The notes under the pieces were generated by a model. It saw only the letters and a list, made by a program, of their open reading frames with translations, did no database searches and was not told where the DNA came from. Below are positions 16,118-24,665 of a stretch of 64,000 nt of DNA, one piece after another (positions within the stretch are counted from its first letter, which is position 1; every line of letters starts with the position of its first letter). The stretch covers positions 62,001 to 126,000 of the forward strand of contig DAINDE010000003.1 of NCBI GenBank assembly GCA_036732025.1. The letters run 5' to 3'. The translations under genes and the position numbers were made by a program. This stretch comes from SSSZ01 sp036732025. GTDB lineage: Bacteria; Pseudomonadota; Gammaproteobacteria; Burkholderiales; Rhodocyclaceae.

Positions 16118-17068
16118 ATGAAAATTGGCAAACAAGCAATGGCGCTGCTGGCCGGCGTCACCCTGTCGGCTTCGGCCGCCCTGGCGGCGCCGCTGGCCTA
16201 TGTGCCCAACGAGAAAAGCGGCACGGTCTCTGTCATCGATACGGCGAAAGACGAGGTCGTGGCAGAGATCAAGGCGGGGAAAAAGCCGCGTGGACTCGCC
16301 GTGAGCGCGGACGGAAAACGCCTGTATGTGAGTGACCAGCCGGACAATGCGCTGCTCGCCATCGACCTCGACAAGCGCGCCGTGGCCGGAAAGATCGAAC
16401 TCGGCGAATCCCCCGAGGGCGTGAGCCGATCCCCCGACGGCAACTGGGTCGTTGCCGCAGTCGAGGTCAGCAACAGCGCGGCCTTCATCAACACCGCCAC
16501 CCAGCAGCGGGAGTTCAGCGTCAAAACGCAGGGCAAGAACCCCGAGCACGCGGTCTTCAGCCCCGACGGAAAGTGGCTTTACGTCAGCGCCGAGGACGCG
16601 GAGCAGGTCGACGTGGTCGACGTCGCCAAGCGCGAACAGGTGGGCGCCATTCCCGTCGGCAAACGGCCGCGCGGCATCGGGTTCCTGCCCGACGGCAGCC
16701 GCGCCTATGTGGCATGCGAACTGGCGAGCACGGTCTATGCGATCGACGTGCGGGCACAGAAAGTGGTGGCGACCATCAAGGCCGGCAGCTTCTCGAATGG
16801 CGTTGCGGTGCGCCCCGACGGCCGGCGGGTGTTCGTTTCCAACGGGAAGGACGCCACCGTGTCGGTGATCGATACCGCGACCAATTCGGTCGTCGCCACC
16901 GTGCCGGTCGGCAACCGTCCGTGGAATATGGCGCTGACGCCGGACGGCAAGAAGCTCTATGTGGCCAATGGAAGATCCAACTCGGTGTCGGTGATCGACA
17001 CCGAGACCAACCAGAAGCTCCGGGACATCGCCGTCGGGGAAATGCCCTGGGGTGTGGTCATTCGATAA
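16118..17068 (+). CDS. Periplasmic YVTN beta-propeller protein
   Basis: A 316-residue protein with signal peptide (MALLAGVTLSASAALAA) followed by about seven repeats of the YVTN type: VSVIDTAKDEVVAEIKAGK, LYVSDQPDNALLAIDL, VSVIDTATNSVVATVPVGNR and others, each roughly 40 residues. Such propellers are exported and act as scaffolds or binding proteins; no enzyme activity can be read from sequence. It precedes a cytochrome b561 gene and a DUF411 metal-binding gene, suggesting a periplasmic metal or redox role. Confidence 0.8.
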   Translation: MKIGKQAMALLAGVTLSASAALAAPLAYVPNEKSGTVSVIDTAKDEVVAEIKAGKKPRGLAVSADGKRLYVSDQPDNALLAIDLDKRAVAGKIELGESPEGVSRSPDGNWVVAAVEVSNSAAFINTATQQREFSVKTQGKNPEHAVFSPDGKWLYVSAEDAEQVDVVDVAKREQVGAIPVGKRPRGIGFLPDGSRAYVACELASTVYAIDVRAQKVVATIKAGSFSNGVAVRPDGRRVFVSNGKDATVSVIDTATNSVVATVPVGNRPWNMALTPDGKKLYVANGRSNSVSVIDTETNQKLRDIAVGEMPWGVVIR

Positions 17069-17087
17069 AGTCAGGAGGGCGATGATC

Positions 17088-17660
17088 ATGAACGCACCCG
17101 ATATGAATCCGCCCACCCGCTATCCGCGCCGGGCGGTGGCCTTGCACTGGATCGTGGCGCTGTCGATCATCGCCTTGCTGGCCAGCGGCTGGTACATGGT
17201 CGGCATCCCGAAGAACACCCCGGAACGCGCCTTCTTCTTCAATCTGCACAAATCACTCGGCATCGTCGCGGCGGTCTTCATCGCGGCGCTGATCGTCTGG
17301 CGCGTGCGGCATGAAGTGCCGGCGCTGCCCGGGAGCATGGCCAGATGGGAAAGGATGGCGGCCGTCGTCAACCACCGCCTGTTCTACGTCTTCATGGTAG
17401 TGGTGACCGCCGCCGGCTATATCACTTCCTCCTTCAGCAAATACGGCCCCAAGCTCTTTGGCATCCCGCTCCCGCATTGGGGGTGGGAAGACGCGGCGTT
17501 GCGGGGCGACCTCGCGACAGTGCATCGGGTGGCCGCGCTGGTCTTTGCCGTCCTGATTGCGGTTCACATCGCGGCGGCGCTGAAGCACCTGTGGCTGGAC
17601 AAGGATGGCGTATTCCAGCGGATGATGCCGGGCTGGGGAAAGCATACGCGGACCTCCTGA
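17088..17660 (+). CDS. Cytochrome b561 family protein
   Basis: A 190-residue membrane protein with four hydrophobic helices and histidines suited to bis-heme ligation (ALHWIVAL near the start, HKSLG, NHRLFY, VHRVAALVF and VHIAAALKHLW). It would shuttle electrons between the quinone pool and a periplasmic partner. ATG 17088 was preferred over 17082 because AGGAGG lies nine bases upstream of it but only three from the other. It follows the propeller gene by 19 bases. Confidence 0.85.
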   Translation: MNAPDMNPPTRYPRRAVALHWIVALSIIALLASGWYMVGIPKNTPERAFFFNLHKSLGIVAAVFIAALIVWRVRHEVPALPGSMARWERMAAVVNHRLFYVFMVVVTAAGYITSSFSKYGPKLFGIPLPHWGWEDAALRGDLATVHRVAALVFAVLIAVHIAAALKHLWLDKDGVFQRMMPGWGKHTRTS

Positions 17661-17686
17661 ACCCCTCAGCATGTATGGAGACATTG

Positions 17687-18121
17687 ATGCGAAAACTGAT
17701 TGCCGCCCTTCTGGCGGCCCTGGCGCTGCGGAGCGCGATGGCGGCACCGCTGCCTGAAGTGACCGTCTACAAGAATCCCGATTGCGGCTGCTGCACCGAG
17801 TGGGTCAAGCACCTGCAGGACGCCGGCTTCAATGTGCGGCAGATTCCTACCCAGGACCTGGACGCGGAACGCAATCGATTCGGCGTGCCGCCCCATTTGG
17901 CCAGCTGCTACACGGCGACGGTCGGCGGCTACCTCGTCGAGGGCCATGTCCCGGCTTCGGCCGTCAAGAAGATGCTGGCCGAGAAGCCGGCGGTGCGCGG
18001 CCTGACCATTCCGGGCATGCCCGCCAATGCCCCGGGCATGGGGCCGCACGTTGCCGGCACGCTCAAGGTGTATACCTTGCCCAAAGCGGGTGAGCCATCG
18101 CGCATCTACTCGGTTGAGTAG
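17687..18121 (+). CDS. DUF411 periplasmic metal-binding protein
   Basis: A 144-residue protein with signal peptide (MRKLIAALLAALALRSAMAA) and the DUF411 signature: a Cys cluster in VYKNPDCGCCTEWVKHL and later conserved PPHLASCYTATVGGYLVEGHVP and GLTIPGMPANAPGM. The family occurs in copper and other metal resistance loci; the CxCC cluster is the likely metal site. GGAG sits six bases ahead of the chosen ATG. It is the last complete gene of the metal block. Confidence 0.85.
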   Translation: MRKLIAALLAALALRSAMAAPLPEVTVYKNPDCGCCTEWVKHLQDAGFNVRQIPTQDLDAERNRFGVPPHLASCYTATVGGYLVEGHVPASAVKKMLAEKPAVRGLTIPGMPANAPGMGPHVAGTLKVYTLPKAGEPSRIYSVE

Positions 18122-18247
18122 CCCGGATACTCGAAGCGCGGTCGTGCGGGTCCACGCCCTGCCGCGATGCCGCTTCGTCATCCGAAATGCAAGGATGCTG
18201 AAGGTGAGCGCAGGTTCATCCCCTGAACAATCGAAGGAGCAACCGCC

Positions 18248-18322
18248 ATGACCAACCGCAAGAAAGAAGTGGCCAAATTTTTCTCCGGGTTTGAAGCGTT
18301 TCATAGTCTTTTCCACGGCTAG
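18248..18322 (+). pseudogene. Truncated start of a small protein at cargo junction
   Basis: A clear ribosome site (GAAGGAG) and ATG start a frame reading MTNRKKEVAKFFSGFEAFHS, which stops after 24 residues at 18320-18322. The stop codon overlaps that of the opposing methylase gene. It appears to be the N-terminus of a longer protein cut by the junction between the metal block and the ICE backbone. The family cannot be identified from 24 residues. Confidence 0.5.
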
Positions 18323-19725
18323 CTGCCAGGACGGGCACCGGCCTCGGCCGGGACCACCACTCGCAGCGGGGCTGCCTTGTGCTCCACCGGGCGGTAAGCA
18401 TCGGCAGGCAGCAAGGCGATGCGCTCGGCCAGGGCCGCCTCCAGATTGCCCTCGAACACGGCAACCGGTACTTCCTCGTAGCCATTGTCCTCGCGGCGGA
18501 TGCGGCCAATGCAGAACTGCGGGTGCTCGGCGTACCAGGCGTTGATCGGCAGGTAGCGCTCGTAGCAATGGGGGTGCCGGAGACTGTCGGGCACCGTGCC
18601 CAGCTTCAACCATTTGGCCTCGACCGCCTCGGCCCGCTGCCGCTTGCGCAGGAACAGGATGTCGGTCTGCCCTTCGGTGGACGCGATGCCGGCGAAAGTC
18701 CCCTTGGGCAGCCGGATGGCACCCAGCAGATGCGCCTGGGCGGCGATGTACTCGCGCACCGCGTCGTACTGGGCATCCATCGTGTGGCTGCTGGTGATGA
18801 AGCACACCAGCCCACCGGGGCGTACCAGGTCGAGGGCGCGGCCGAAGAAGTAGTTGTGGATGCTGAAACGGGCATAGGCCCGGTTGCTCACGTCGGCAAC
18901 CTTGTACTTGCCGAAGGGGACGTTGCCGATCACCAGGTCGAACCAGTGGTCGGGCAGCGCGGTTTTCTCGAACGGGGAAATCCGCACATCCACGCCGCCG
19001 AGCGCGTAGAGCGCCTTGAGGATGCGGCCGGAAATCCGGTCGATCTCGATGGCGGTGACGCTGCTGCGCTCGGCCTGATTCCGCGGCATGGCGCCGATGA
19101 AATGGCCAATCCCGGCAGAAGGCTCCAGGATGCGCCCGCCGGTGGAGCCGAAGCGCTCCACCGCTTGCCATATCGCCTCGATCACGTGGACCTCGGTGTA
19201 GTGGCTGTTGTTGACGGAGGCGCGCGCCGATTCGTAGTCCTCGGCGGGAAGCAATTCCTGCAAGCGACGGGCGCGTTCGGCCCAGGCGCTGTCGGCGGCT
19301 TCGAGATTGAAGCTGGCGGGCAGGCCGCCCCAGCCGGTGTAGCGCAGCAGGACTTGGCGTTCCTCTGCGTCGGCTGGCCGATCCTCGCCTTCGATCCGCC
19401 GCAAGGTGGTGATCGCGGCGAGATTGGCTTCGAACTTGGCGGCGGCACCGGTCAGGTGATCCAGGTCGGCGCGGTGCAGCCGTGACCAAAGGGCGCGCGG
19501 GACGGCTGCGCTTGCGGCGGTTACCGCCCGCCAGTTGGCGCGGACGGCGGCCAGGGGTTGCTCCGGCTCCGCCGTATCGCGGACGCTATCAACGTGTTCC
19601 AGTTCGGCGGGATGATCGGACTCACGTGAGAGGGAAGGGCAAACGAGCTCTGCCTGGGGTGGCAGGGTCGGGGCCGCTGGGTCGAACCCGGGCAGCCATA
19701 GGGAAGGCGCGGTAGGACGGGCCAT
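18319..19725 (-). CDS. N-6 DNA methylase-type ICE protein, probably truncated
   Basis: A 468-residue product starting MARPTAPSLWLPGF after GGAG and leader copy 5. The centre carries an SAM-binding region (GRILEPSAGIGHFIGAMP) and the catalytic-type motif IGNVPFGKY, as in the methylase part of very large ICE helicase-methylases. In those proteins a helicase region follows; here the reading ends soon after the methylase at the cargo junction. Truncation by insertion is therefore likely, though a short natural form is possible. Confidence 0.75.
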   Translation of the reverse strand: MARPTAPSLWLPGFDPAAPTLPPQAELVCPSLSRESDHPAELEHVDSVRDTAEPEQPLAAVRANWRAVTAASAAVPRALWSRLHRADLDHLTGAAAKFEANLAAITTLRRIEGEDRPADAEERQVLLRYTGWGGLPASFNLEAADSAWAERARRLQELLPAEDYESARASVNNSHYTEVHVIEAIWQAVERFGSTGGRILEPSAGIGHFIGAMPRNQAERSSVTAIEIDRISGRILKALYALGGVDVRISPFEKTALPDHWFDLVIGNVPFGKYKVADVSNRAYARFSIHNYFFGRALDLVRPGGLVCFITSSHTMDAQYDAVREYIAAQAHLLGAIRLPKGTFAGIASTEGQTDILFLRKRQRAEAVEAKWLKLGTVPDSLRHPHCYERYLPINAWYAEHPQFCIGRIRREDNGYEEVPVAVFEGNLEAALAERIALLPADAYRPVEHKAAPLRVVVPAEAGARPGS

Positions 19726-19747
19726 CGGTGCGTTCTCCAAGGGAAAA

Positions 19748-19795
19748 GGGGAACCCAGCGACCCCATCGGGGAGGCGGGCTCCCCGGGTGGGATG
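19748..19795 (-). promoter_or_regulatory. radC RNA motif leader (copy 5)
   Basis: Minus strand: ATCCCACCC, GGGGAG-loop-CTCCCC, GATGGGGTCG, CTGGGTTCCCC, then GGAGAACGC before the ATG of the methylase gene. Inner stem is perfect and the GGTTCCC tail is conserved. It is 13 kb from copy 4, with the metal block in between. Confidence 0.7.
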
Positions 19796-20235
19796 GGCAA
19801 TGGAAACGGTCGTGGACGACCGGCTGGTAACGCCCCGACGTAGGTGGCCGCGCCGGACTTCATGGCGAAGCCGGCAGCAAAGGCGCTATTGGCGACGAAC
19901 GCTGGGTGCTTGGGTGCCAGCCGACGAGTGTCGGCAGGCAGTACTCAGTTCAGCGCCGGGCACGCAATCGGTGGTAGCGGTGGGATGCTGTCAATGCAAA
20001 CGAGGCGGGTAACGACCGCAACGCCCGAGGCGAATCGGGAGCGCTCAAACGAGCGCGTGTTGGCCGAAGCCGAAAGCCCTCGTAGTGTGCCGCTCGGCAC
20101 GCTGTCTGGTGCACCGGTTGGGCCATTCGCCTGCGAAAGCCATGGCAACGCAGGCGGGTTGCGGGTGGCATGGAGTTAAGCGCCAGCGCGGATTTGGGAC
20201 TCGCAGTAAGTATCCTGCCAAGCGCAGGCAAGCAT
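19796..20235. other. Region without a recognisable gene
   Basis: About 440 bases between the methylase leader and arsA with no supportable coding region. It contains copy 3 of the 22-bp repeat. Confidence 0.5.
20004..20025. repeat. 22-bp ICE direct repeat, copy 3 (divergent)
   Basis: Reads GGTAACGACCGCAACGCC preceded by GGCG, with three differences from copies 2 and 4. It lies about 210 bases upstream of leader copy 5 in minus-strand sense, the same relation as copy 2 to leader copy 4. Confidence 0.65.
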
Positions 20236-21987
20236 CTATCTGATGACTTTCGCCAAACCCTCAATGCCAATAGGTGTTTCAGCCAACCAAGGAATTAACG
20301 CACAGCGCTGCGCCAACTCGTCAGCAACCCGGTGGATGAAGGAAGCCTCGTACTGGCCGCGCTCGGCCAGCAAGGGGTTGCAGGTGCCGCTGGCCAGTAG
20401 CGACTGATTAATGACCCAGGCGTAGGGCTGGATACCTGCCCGATCCAGGTCGCCTTGCAGCCGTTCCGCCTCATGGACTGGCGTCGCCTCCGGCAGCGTC
20501 ACAATCATCACCCGGGTAAAGTTTCTGTCCCGCAGGCGGGGCAGCAATTCCCGCACGGACTCCGGCATGTCGCCCTGGGTCCGCATCACCTCCCGGTGGT
20601 AGGCCTCGGCGGCGTCCAGCAAGAGGATGGTATGGCCGGTAGGAGCGGTATCCAGTACCACGAAGCCGCGCTTGCCCTGGTCTACCGTCCTGGCAAAAGC
20701 CCGGAAGACCGCAATTTCCTCGGTGCAAGGCGAACGCAGATCCTCCTCCAGCATCGCCCGGCCGCCGGCATCCAACTGCTTGCCCGCCTTCTCCAGGACT
20801 TCCCGGGTGTATTGAGCCACTTCCTTGGCTGGGTCGATCCGGGTCACCGTCAGGCCGGGGATATGGCCATCGATGGTGGTGGCCACGTGAGAAGCCGGGT
20901 CGGTGGTCGAAAGCACGACAGAATGGCCCTGCTTGGCCAAGGCCAAGGCAATGGCTGCGGCGACTGTGGTCTTGCCGACCCCGCCCTTGCCCATGGTCAT
21001 GATGACCCCGTGGCCCGCCTTGGCGATGTCCTCCACCAAGCCCCCCAAGCCTGGAGGCAGGCAAGTGGTCGGCGGAGCGAGTCCGGCGCGGGGCGGTTCA
21101 GCCAGTTCCGGGTGCGCTACCAAGCGCAGCGCCTCCAGACCGACCGTGCCGCGCGGCAAGAAGGGCACGGTGGTCCCCGGCAATTCCACCAGGGCTTCCG
21201 GCATTTCCGCCAACGCTTGGTTGGCCCGTCGGGCCATGGCGAGGGCAATGGGGTCGGCGTCACTCCCGGTCGAGAAAAGTCCGTTGACCACCAGCATCAG
21301 GTTGGTGACGCCGAGTTCATCCAGTTCCCCCCGGGTCCGTTCGGCCTCCCGCAGCGAGGCACCGTCTGGGCGGGCAACCAGGATGACCGTTGTCTCGCTC
21401 GCACTGGAGAGGCGTTCCACGGTGGCGGCATAGAGGGCCTTCTGCTTCTCCAGGCCCGCCAACGGTCCCAGGCAGGAGGCTCCGCCGTTCGACGAAGCGA
21501 TGAATTCGTTCCAGGCCGACGGCAGAGTCAGCAGCCGGAGGGTATGGCCGGTCGGCGCCGTGTCGAAGATGACGTGGTCGAAGCCGGCCGTCGCCCTTGG
21601 ATCGCCCAGAAGCTTGGAGAACTCGTCGAAGGCGGCGATCTCCACGGTGCAGGCGCCGGAGAACTGCTCTTCCATGCTCTGGATTGCCGCCTCCGGCAGG
21701 ATGCCGCGGTAGGGGGCGACCATGCGCTCGCGGTAGGCCTGGGCTGCCGCTTCCGGGTCGATGTTCAAGGCGAACAGGCCTGGCGCTCCCGGGATGGCCG
21801 TGGGTAACTGCCCCAACTGTACCCCCAGAACCTCGTCCAGGTTCGACGCCGGATCGGTACTGACGATGAGCACCTGCTTCCCGGCCTCGGCCATCGCCAG
21901 GCCGGTTGCACAGGACAGCGAGGTCTTGCCGACGCCACCCTTGCCGGTGAAGAACAGGTAGCGGGTTTGGGTGGTAGGCAAGGCCAT
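20236..21987 (-). CDS. arsA: Arsenite-stimulated ATPase ArsA
   Basis: A full-length 583-residue ArsA with two homologous halves, each with a P-loop (FFTGKGGVGKTS near residue 10 and TMGKGGVGKTT near residue 330) and a DTAPTGHT signal. Start placed at MALPTTQTRYLF, 11 bases after arsD. ArsA normally energises ArsB; no ArsB or Acr3 gene is present in this operon. It is the last gene of the ars operon. Confidence 0.93.
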   Translation of the reverse strand: MALPTTQTRYLFFTGKGGVGKTSLSCATGLAMAEAGKQVLIVSTDPASNLDEVLGVQLGQLPTAIPGAPGLFALNIDPEAAAQAYRERMVAPYRGILPEAAIQSMEEQFSGACTVEIAAFDEFSKLLGDPRATAGFDHVIFDTAPTGHTLRLLTLPSAWNEFIASSNGGASCLGPLAGLEKQKALYAATVERLSSASETTVILVARPDGASLREAERTRGELDELGVTNLMLVVNGLFSTGSDADPIALAMARRANQALAEMPEALVELPGTTVPFLPRGTVGLEALRLVAHPELAEPPRAGLAPPTTCLPPGLGGLVEDIAKAGHGVIMTMGKGGVGKTTVAAAIALALAKQGHSVVLSTTDPASHVATTIDGHIPGLTVTRIDPAKEVAQYTREVLEKAGKQLDAGGRAMLEEDLRSPCTEEIAVFRAFARTVDQGKRGFVVLDTAPTGHTILLLDAAEAYHREVMRTQGDMPESVRELLPRLRDRNFTRVMIVTLPEATPVHEAERLQGDLDRAGIQPYAWVINQSLLASGTCNPLLAERGQYEASFIHRVADELAQRCALIPWLAETPIGIEGLAKVIR

Positions 21988-21998
21988 CGCAACGACCC

Positions 21999-22367
21999 TC
22001 AGCAGGTGCCCGGCTTGCAGCCGCAACCGCCCGCCTTGACGTGGGGTTTCTCGCCGGTGGCCAAGGCAATCCCGAGCTTGTGGGCAAGTTGCTGGCGGGA
22101 GGGATACATCCCCGTCGAGGCGATATGGCCGTCGACCAGGATGATGGGCAGGCGGTCCATGCCGGCCTCCATCTCCTTCACCACGGCCGGAGTGGCAGCG
22201 AAAGCCTGCGGTTCCTGGCCGAGGTTGTGGCGCTCGACGGCCACGCCCTGTTCCTCGATCCACTTGAGGTCGGCGGCAAACTGCGCCAGCACCGGGTCCA
22301 CATCGACGCCGCAGACACCCGTCGAACAACACATTGCCGGGTCAAACACTTCGAGTTTTTGGGTCAT
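21999..22367 (-). CDS. arsD: Arsenic metallochaperone ArsD
   Basis: A 122-residue ArsD starting MTQKLEVFDPAMCCSTGVCG, containing the Cys-Cys...Cys trio that binds As(III) and passes it to ArsA. The C-terminus adds CGCKPGTC. Its ATG overlaps the stop of the aquaporin gene (ATGA), so translation is probably coupled. Confidence 0.92.
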   Translation of the reverse strand: MTQKLEVFDPAMCCSTGVCGVDVDPVLAQFAADLKWIEEQGVAVERHNLGQEPQAFAATPAVVKEMEAGMDRLPIILVDGHIASTGMYPSRQQLAHKLGIALATGEKPHVKAGGCGCKPGTC

Positions 22368-23035
22368 GACGAACTCCCTTCTGTATCGATGACATGCTTG
22401 GGGGCCGAGGGCAACAGCCAGTTGAACAACAGCGTGGCGGCGGCTCCGACGAGTTGTGCTACGATGAACCCCGGCGTATCGGCTGGCCGGATGCCGGCGA
22501 AGGTATCCGTCGCCGCCCGGGCCAGCGTCACCGCCGGGTTGGCGAAGGAGGTCGAAGCGGTGAACCAGTAAGCCGAAGTGATGTAGGCGCCCACGGCGAA
22601 CGGCGCAGCGCTGGGATGCCGGCGCACGCAACCCCAGATGACGGCCAGCAGGCCGAAGGTGGCGACGAATTCGCTGAACCACTGGGAAGGGCCTGTCCGG
22701 ACATGGGCCGAGGCGAAATACATGGGAAGGTCGAACATGCCGTGGGCCATAGCGACCCCCAGGAAGGCACCGAGCACTTGGGCGACGATATACCCCGGTA
22801 CGTCACGCCAGGGCAGGCCGCCCTGCCAGGCGTCGGCCAGGGTCACCGCCGGGTTGAAGTGGGCGCCGGAGACCGGCCCGAAGGTGAGGATGAGGACCAC
22901 CAGCCCGGCGCCGGTGGGCAGGGTATTGGCGAGCAGGGCGATGGCGACGTTGCCACCGGCCAGGCGCTCGCCCATGATGCCGGAACCGACCACCACGGCG
23001 AGCAGCAGGGCCGTCCCCAGCGCTTCAGCGGTCAA
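22364..23035 (-). CDS. aqpS: MIP-family aquaglyceroporin (AqpS-like)
   Basis: A 223-residue six-helix channel with two NPA boxes (HFNPAVTLADAW and FANPAVTLARAA). In Sinorhizobium, AqpS replaces ArsB: arsenite made by ArsC leaves by diffusion through the channel. Here it lies between arsC and arsD with ATGA overlaps on both sides. A role as the arsenite exit path is inferred from family and context. Confidence 0.85.
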   Translation of the reverse strand: MTAEALGTALLLAVVVGSGIMGERLAGGNVAIALLANTLPTGAGLVVLILTFGPVSGAHFNPAVTLADAWQGGLPWRDVPGYIVAQVLGAFLGVAMAHGMFDLPMYFASAHVRTGPSQWFSEFVATFGLLAVIWGCVRRHPSAAPFAVGAYITSAYWFTASTSFANPAVTLARAATDTFAGIRPADTPGFIVAQLVGAAATLLFNWLLPSAPKHVIDTEGSSS

Positions 23036-23466
23036 ACGTCTGGTGAGGGTGTTCGTAGCCCCAAGGCCTCTTTGACCGCCAGCACCAGGCGGGCGCGAAT
23101 GTCGTCACGGACCTTGATGAAGCTCTCCAGCGGCTCGCCGTGGGGATCGTGGAAAGGCACGTGGATGCGCTTCACCGGGCGAGGGAACACCGGGCAGGTT
23201 TCCTTGGCGTTGTCGCAGACGCTGACCACCAGGTCAATATCCTGGTCCATGACCGCCTCTACATCCTTGGGATGGAGGTCGGCAGTGGGCAGGCCGGCGA
23301 GCTTCAAGGCCTCGATGGCGCCGTCGGCCACCTTGGGCTGGGGTCGGGTACCCGCGGAAATACCGCGGACGATGCCGGCCACGTCATGATTGAGGATAGC
23401 TTCGCCCATCTGGGAGCGGCAGGAATTCCCGGTGCACAGCACCAGGACGGTCTTGGGATGGCTCAT
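23032..23466 (-). CDS. arsC: Arsenate reductase, LMW-phosphatase type (second copy)
   Basis: A 144-residue protein with the phosphatase-like loop VLCTGNSCRSQMGEA (Cys about residue 11) and further cysteines in VSVCDNAKETCPVFP, the redox pair used by thioredoxin-linked ArsC enzymes. It reduces As(V) to As(III). The stop overlaps the start of aqpS. Confidence 0.9.
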   Translation of the reverse strand: MSHPKTVLVLCTGNSCRSQMGEAILNHDVAGIVRGISAGTRPQPKVADGAIEALKLAGLPTADLHPKDVEAVMDQDIDLVVSVCDNAKETCPVFPRPVKRIHVPFHDPHGEPLESFIKVRDDIRARLVLAVKEALGLRTPSPDV

Positions 23467-23502
23467 GTTGTTTCCGATTGGGATTGGGATAGAGAGAGCG
23501 GA

Positions 23503-24009
23503 CTAACTAGGGTCTTTAGCCTGGCCGATGTCATTCAGATGCTTCTGGAGCGACAGGGCATCGAGCTTTTGGAAGGGGAGGCTGAGGAAAAGGGAAATAC
23601 GGCGGTTGAGCAGACGATAGGCAGTGGACACGGCCTCGCGTTTGGCCTCGTCCGTACCCTCGACAACGGCAGGATCTTCGATACCCCAATGGGCCGTCAT
23701 CGGCTGACCAGGCCAAACCGGGCAGATCTCGCCAGCCGCCTTATCGCAGACTGTGAAAACAAAATCCAGCCCCGGCGCGCCTGCCTTGGCGAACTCATCC
23801 CAGCTCTTGCTGCGCAGATTGCCTACCGGCATGCCTTGCCCCACCAATAGTTCAAGGACCAGGGGATTGACCCGGCCAGTGGGGTGGCTGCCGGCGCTGA
23901 AGGCCCGGAAGCGGCCCTTTCCCAGATGATTCAGAAGGGACTCCGCCAGAATGCTGCGAGCCGAGTTGCCGGTACAGAGGAAAAGAACGTTGTAGGTATG
24001 GTCACTCAT
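23503..24009 (-). CDS. arsC: Arsenate reductase, LMW-phosphatase type (first copy)
   Basis: A 168-residue paralogue of the downstream arsC, with loop FLCTGNSARSILAE and Cys pair FTVCDKAAGEICPVWPG. It differs in having Ala instead of Cys after the loop (NSARS against NSCRS) and a longer C-terminus. Two ArsC-type genes in tandem may differ in electron donor. It follows arsR by 12 bases. Confidence 0.9.
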   Translation of the reverse strand: MSDHTYNVLFLCTGNSARSILAESLLNHLGKGRFRAFSAGSHPTGRVNPLVLELLVGQGMPVGNLRSKSWDEFAKAGAPGLDFVFTVCDKAAGEICPVWPGQPMTAHWGIEDPAVVEGTDEAKREAVSTAYRLLNRRISLFLSLPFQKLDALSLQKHLNDIGQAKDPS

Positions 24010-24021
24010 GACACTCCTCCT

Positions 24022-24375
24022 TCAGGAATTGGGACCCTTGCTGCGCCGCTTCTCGATAGCGTTGCAGGAAGCCGTCTTGGGCAGACAAGCATCACCGTGG
24101 CAGCAATTGCTGGTCAGGAAGGCAATCAGCTCGTCCATCGTTTCGTATTCGGCCGAGTAGTGGATGAATCGGCTCTCCCGCTCACCCTTGATGAGGCCGA
24201 CACGGCTCAGGTGGGAGAGATGGAAGGAGAGCGTGGCGCCGGGCAGGCCCAGCTTCTCGCCGATGGCGCTGGCGTTCATGCCCTCCGGTCCGGCTTCGAC
24301 CAGCAGACGGAAGATGGCGAGACGGGATTCGTGCCCGAGGGCGGCGAGGAGTTCGGCGGCGTTTAAAGTTTCCAT
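24022..24375 (-). CDS. arsR: ArsR-type arsenite-responsive repressor
   Basis: A 117-residue winged-helix repressor starting METLNAAELLAALGHESRLA. The recognition region is LPGATLSFHLSHLSRVGLI. A Cys-rich C-terminus (NCCHGDACLPKTASC) is a likely As(III) site, as in ArsR proteins with C-terminal cysteines. First gene of the operon; it should repress its own promoter until arsenite binds. Confidence 0.9.
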   Translation of the reverse strand: METLNAAELLAALGHESRLAIFRLLVEAGPEGMNASAIGEKLGLPGATLSFHLSHLSRVGLIKGERESRFIHYSAEYETMDELIAFLTSNCCHGDACLPKTASCNAIEKRRSKGPNS

Positions 24376-24382
24376 AATTCCA

Positions 24383-24410
24383 ATTTTATCGAAATATAAG
24401 TTCCGGTCAA
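24383..24410 (-). promoter_or_regulatory. ars operon promoter (predicted)
   Basis: On the minus strand TTGACC (24405-24410) and TAAAAT (24383-24388) are 16 bases apart, ending eight bases before the arsR ATG. AT-rich sequence overlapping the -10 is the likely ArsR operator. Inferred by eye only. Confidence 0.5.
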
Positions 24411-24665
24411 TTACGGTTCTGTGACATTCAGTTCGGGGCTCGGGAACGGTAGGTTTATCAGCGCCTTTTCGAGATCGGGGCGACCACCGACGCGCTGATG
24501 GATCGAGGTAGATGCCATTCGACTCACGCGGGTCCAGCCGTCCGTGATTGCACATCACTTCTGACAGTGACCTCCGAAGGCTTGAAGGACAGGAGCGGGA
24601 TGAGATTCTGAACCCTTGGACATGCCCTTTGGCATGCCTCCTTCAACCGTTCAGGAGCCCTACGT

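Noticed and set aside
24600..24665. A sixth radC RNA leader before the ParB-like gene
   Set aside because: There is a hairpin, but the outer stem and the GTTCCC tail of the other five copies are missing.
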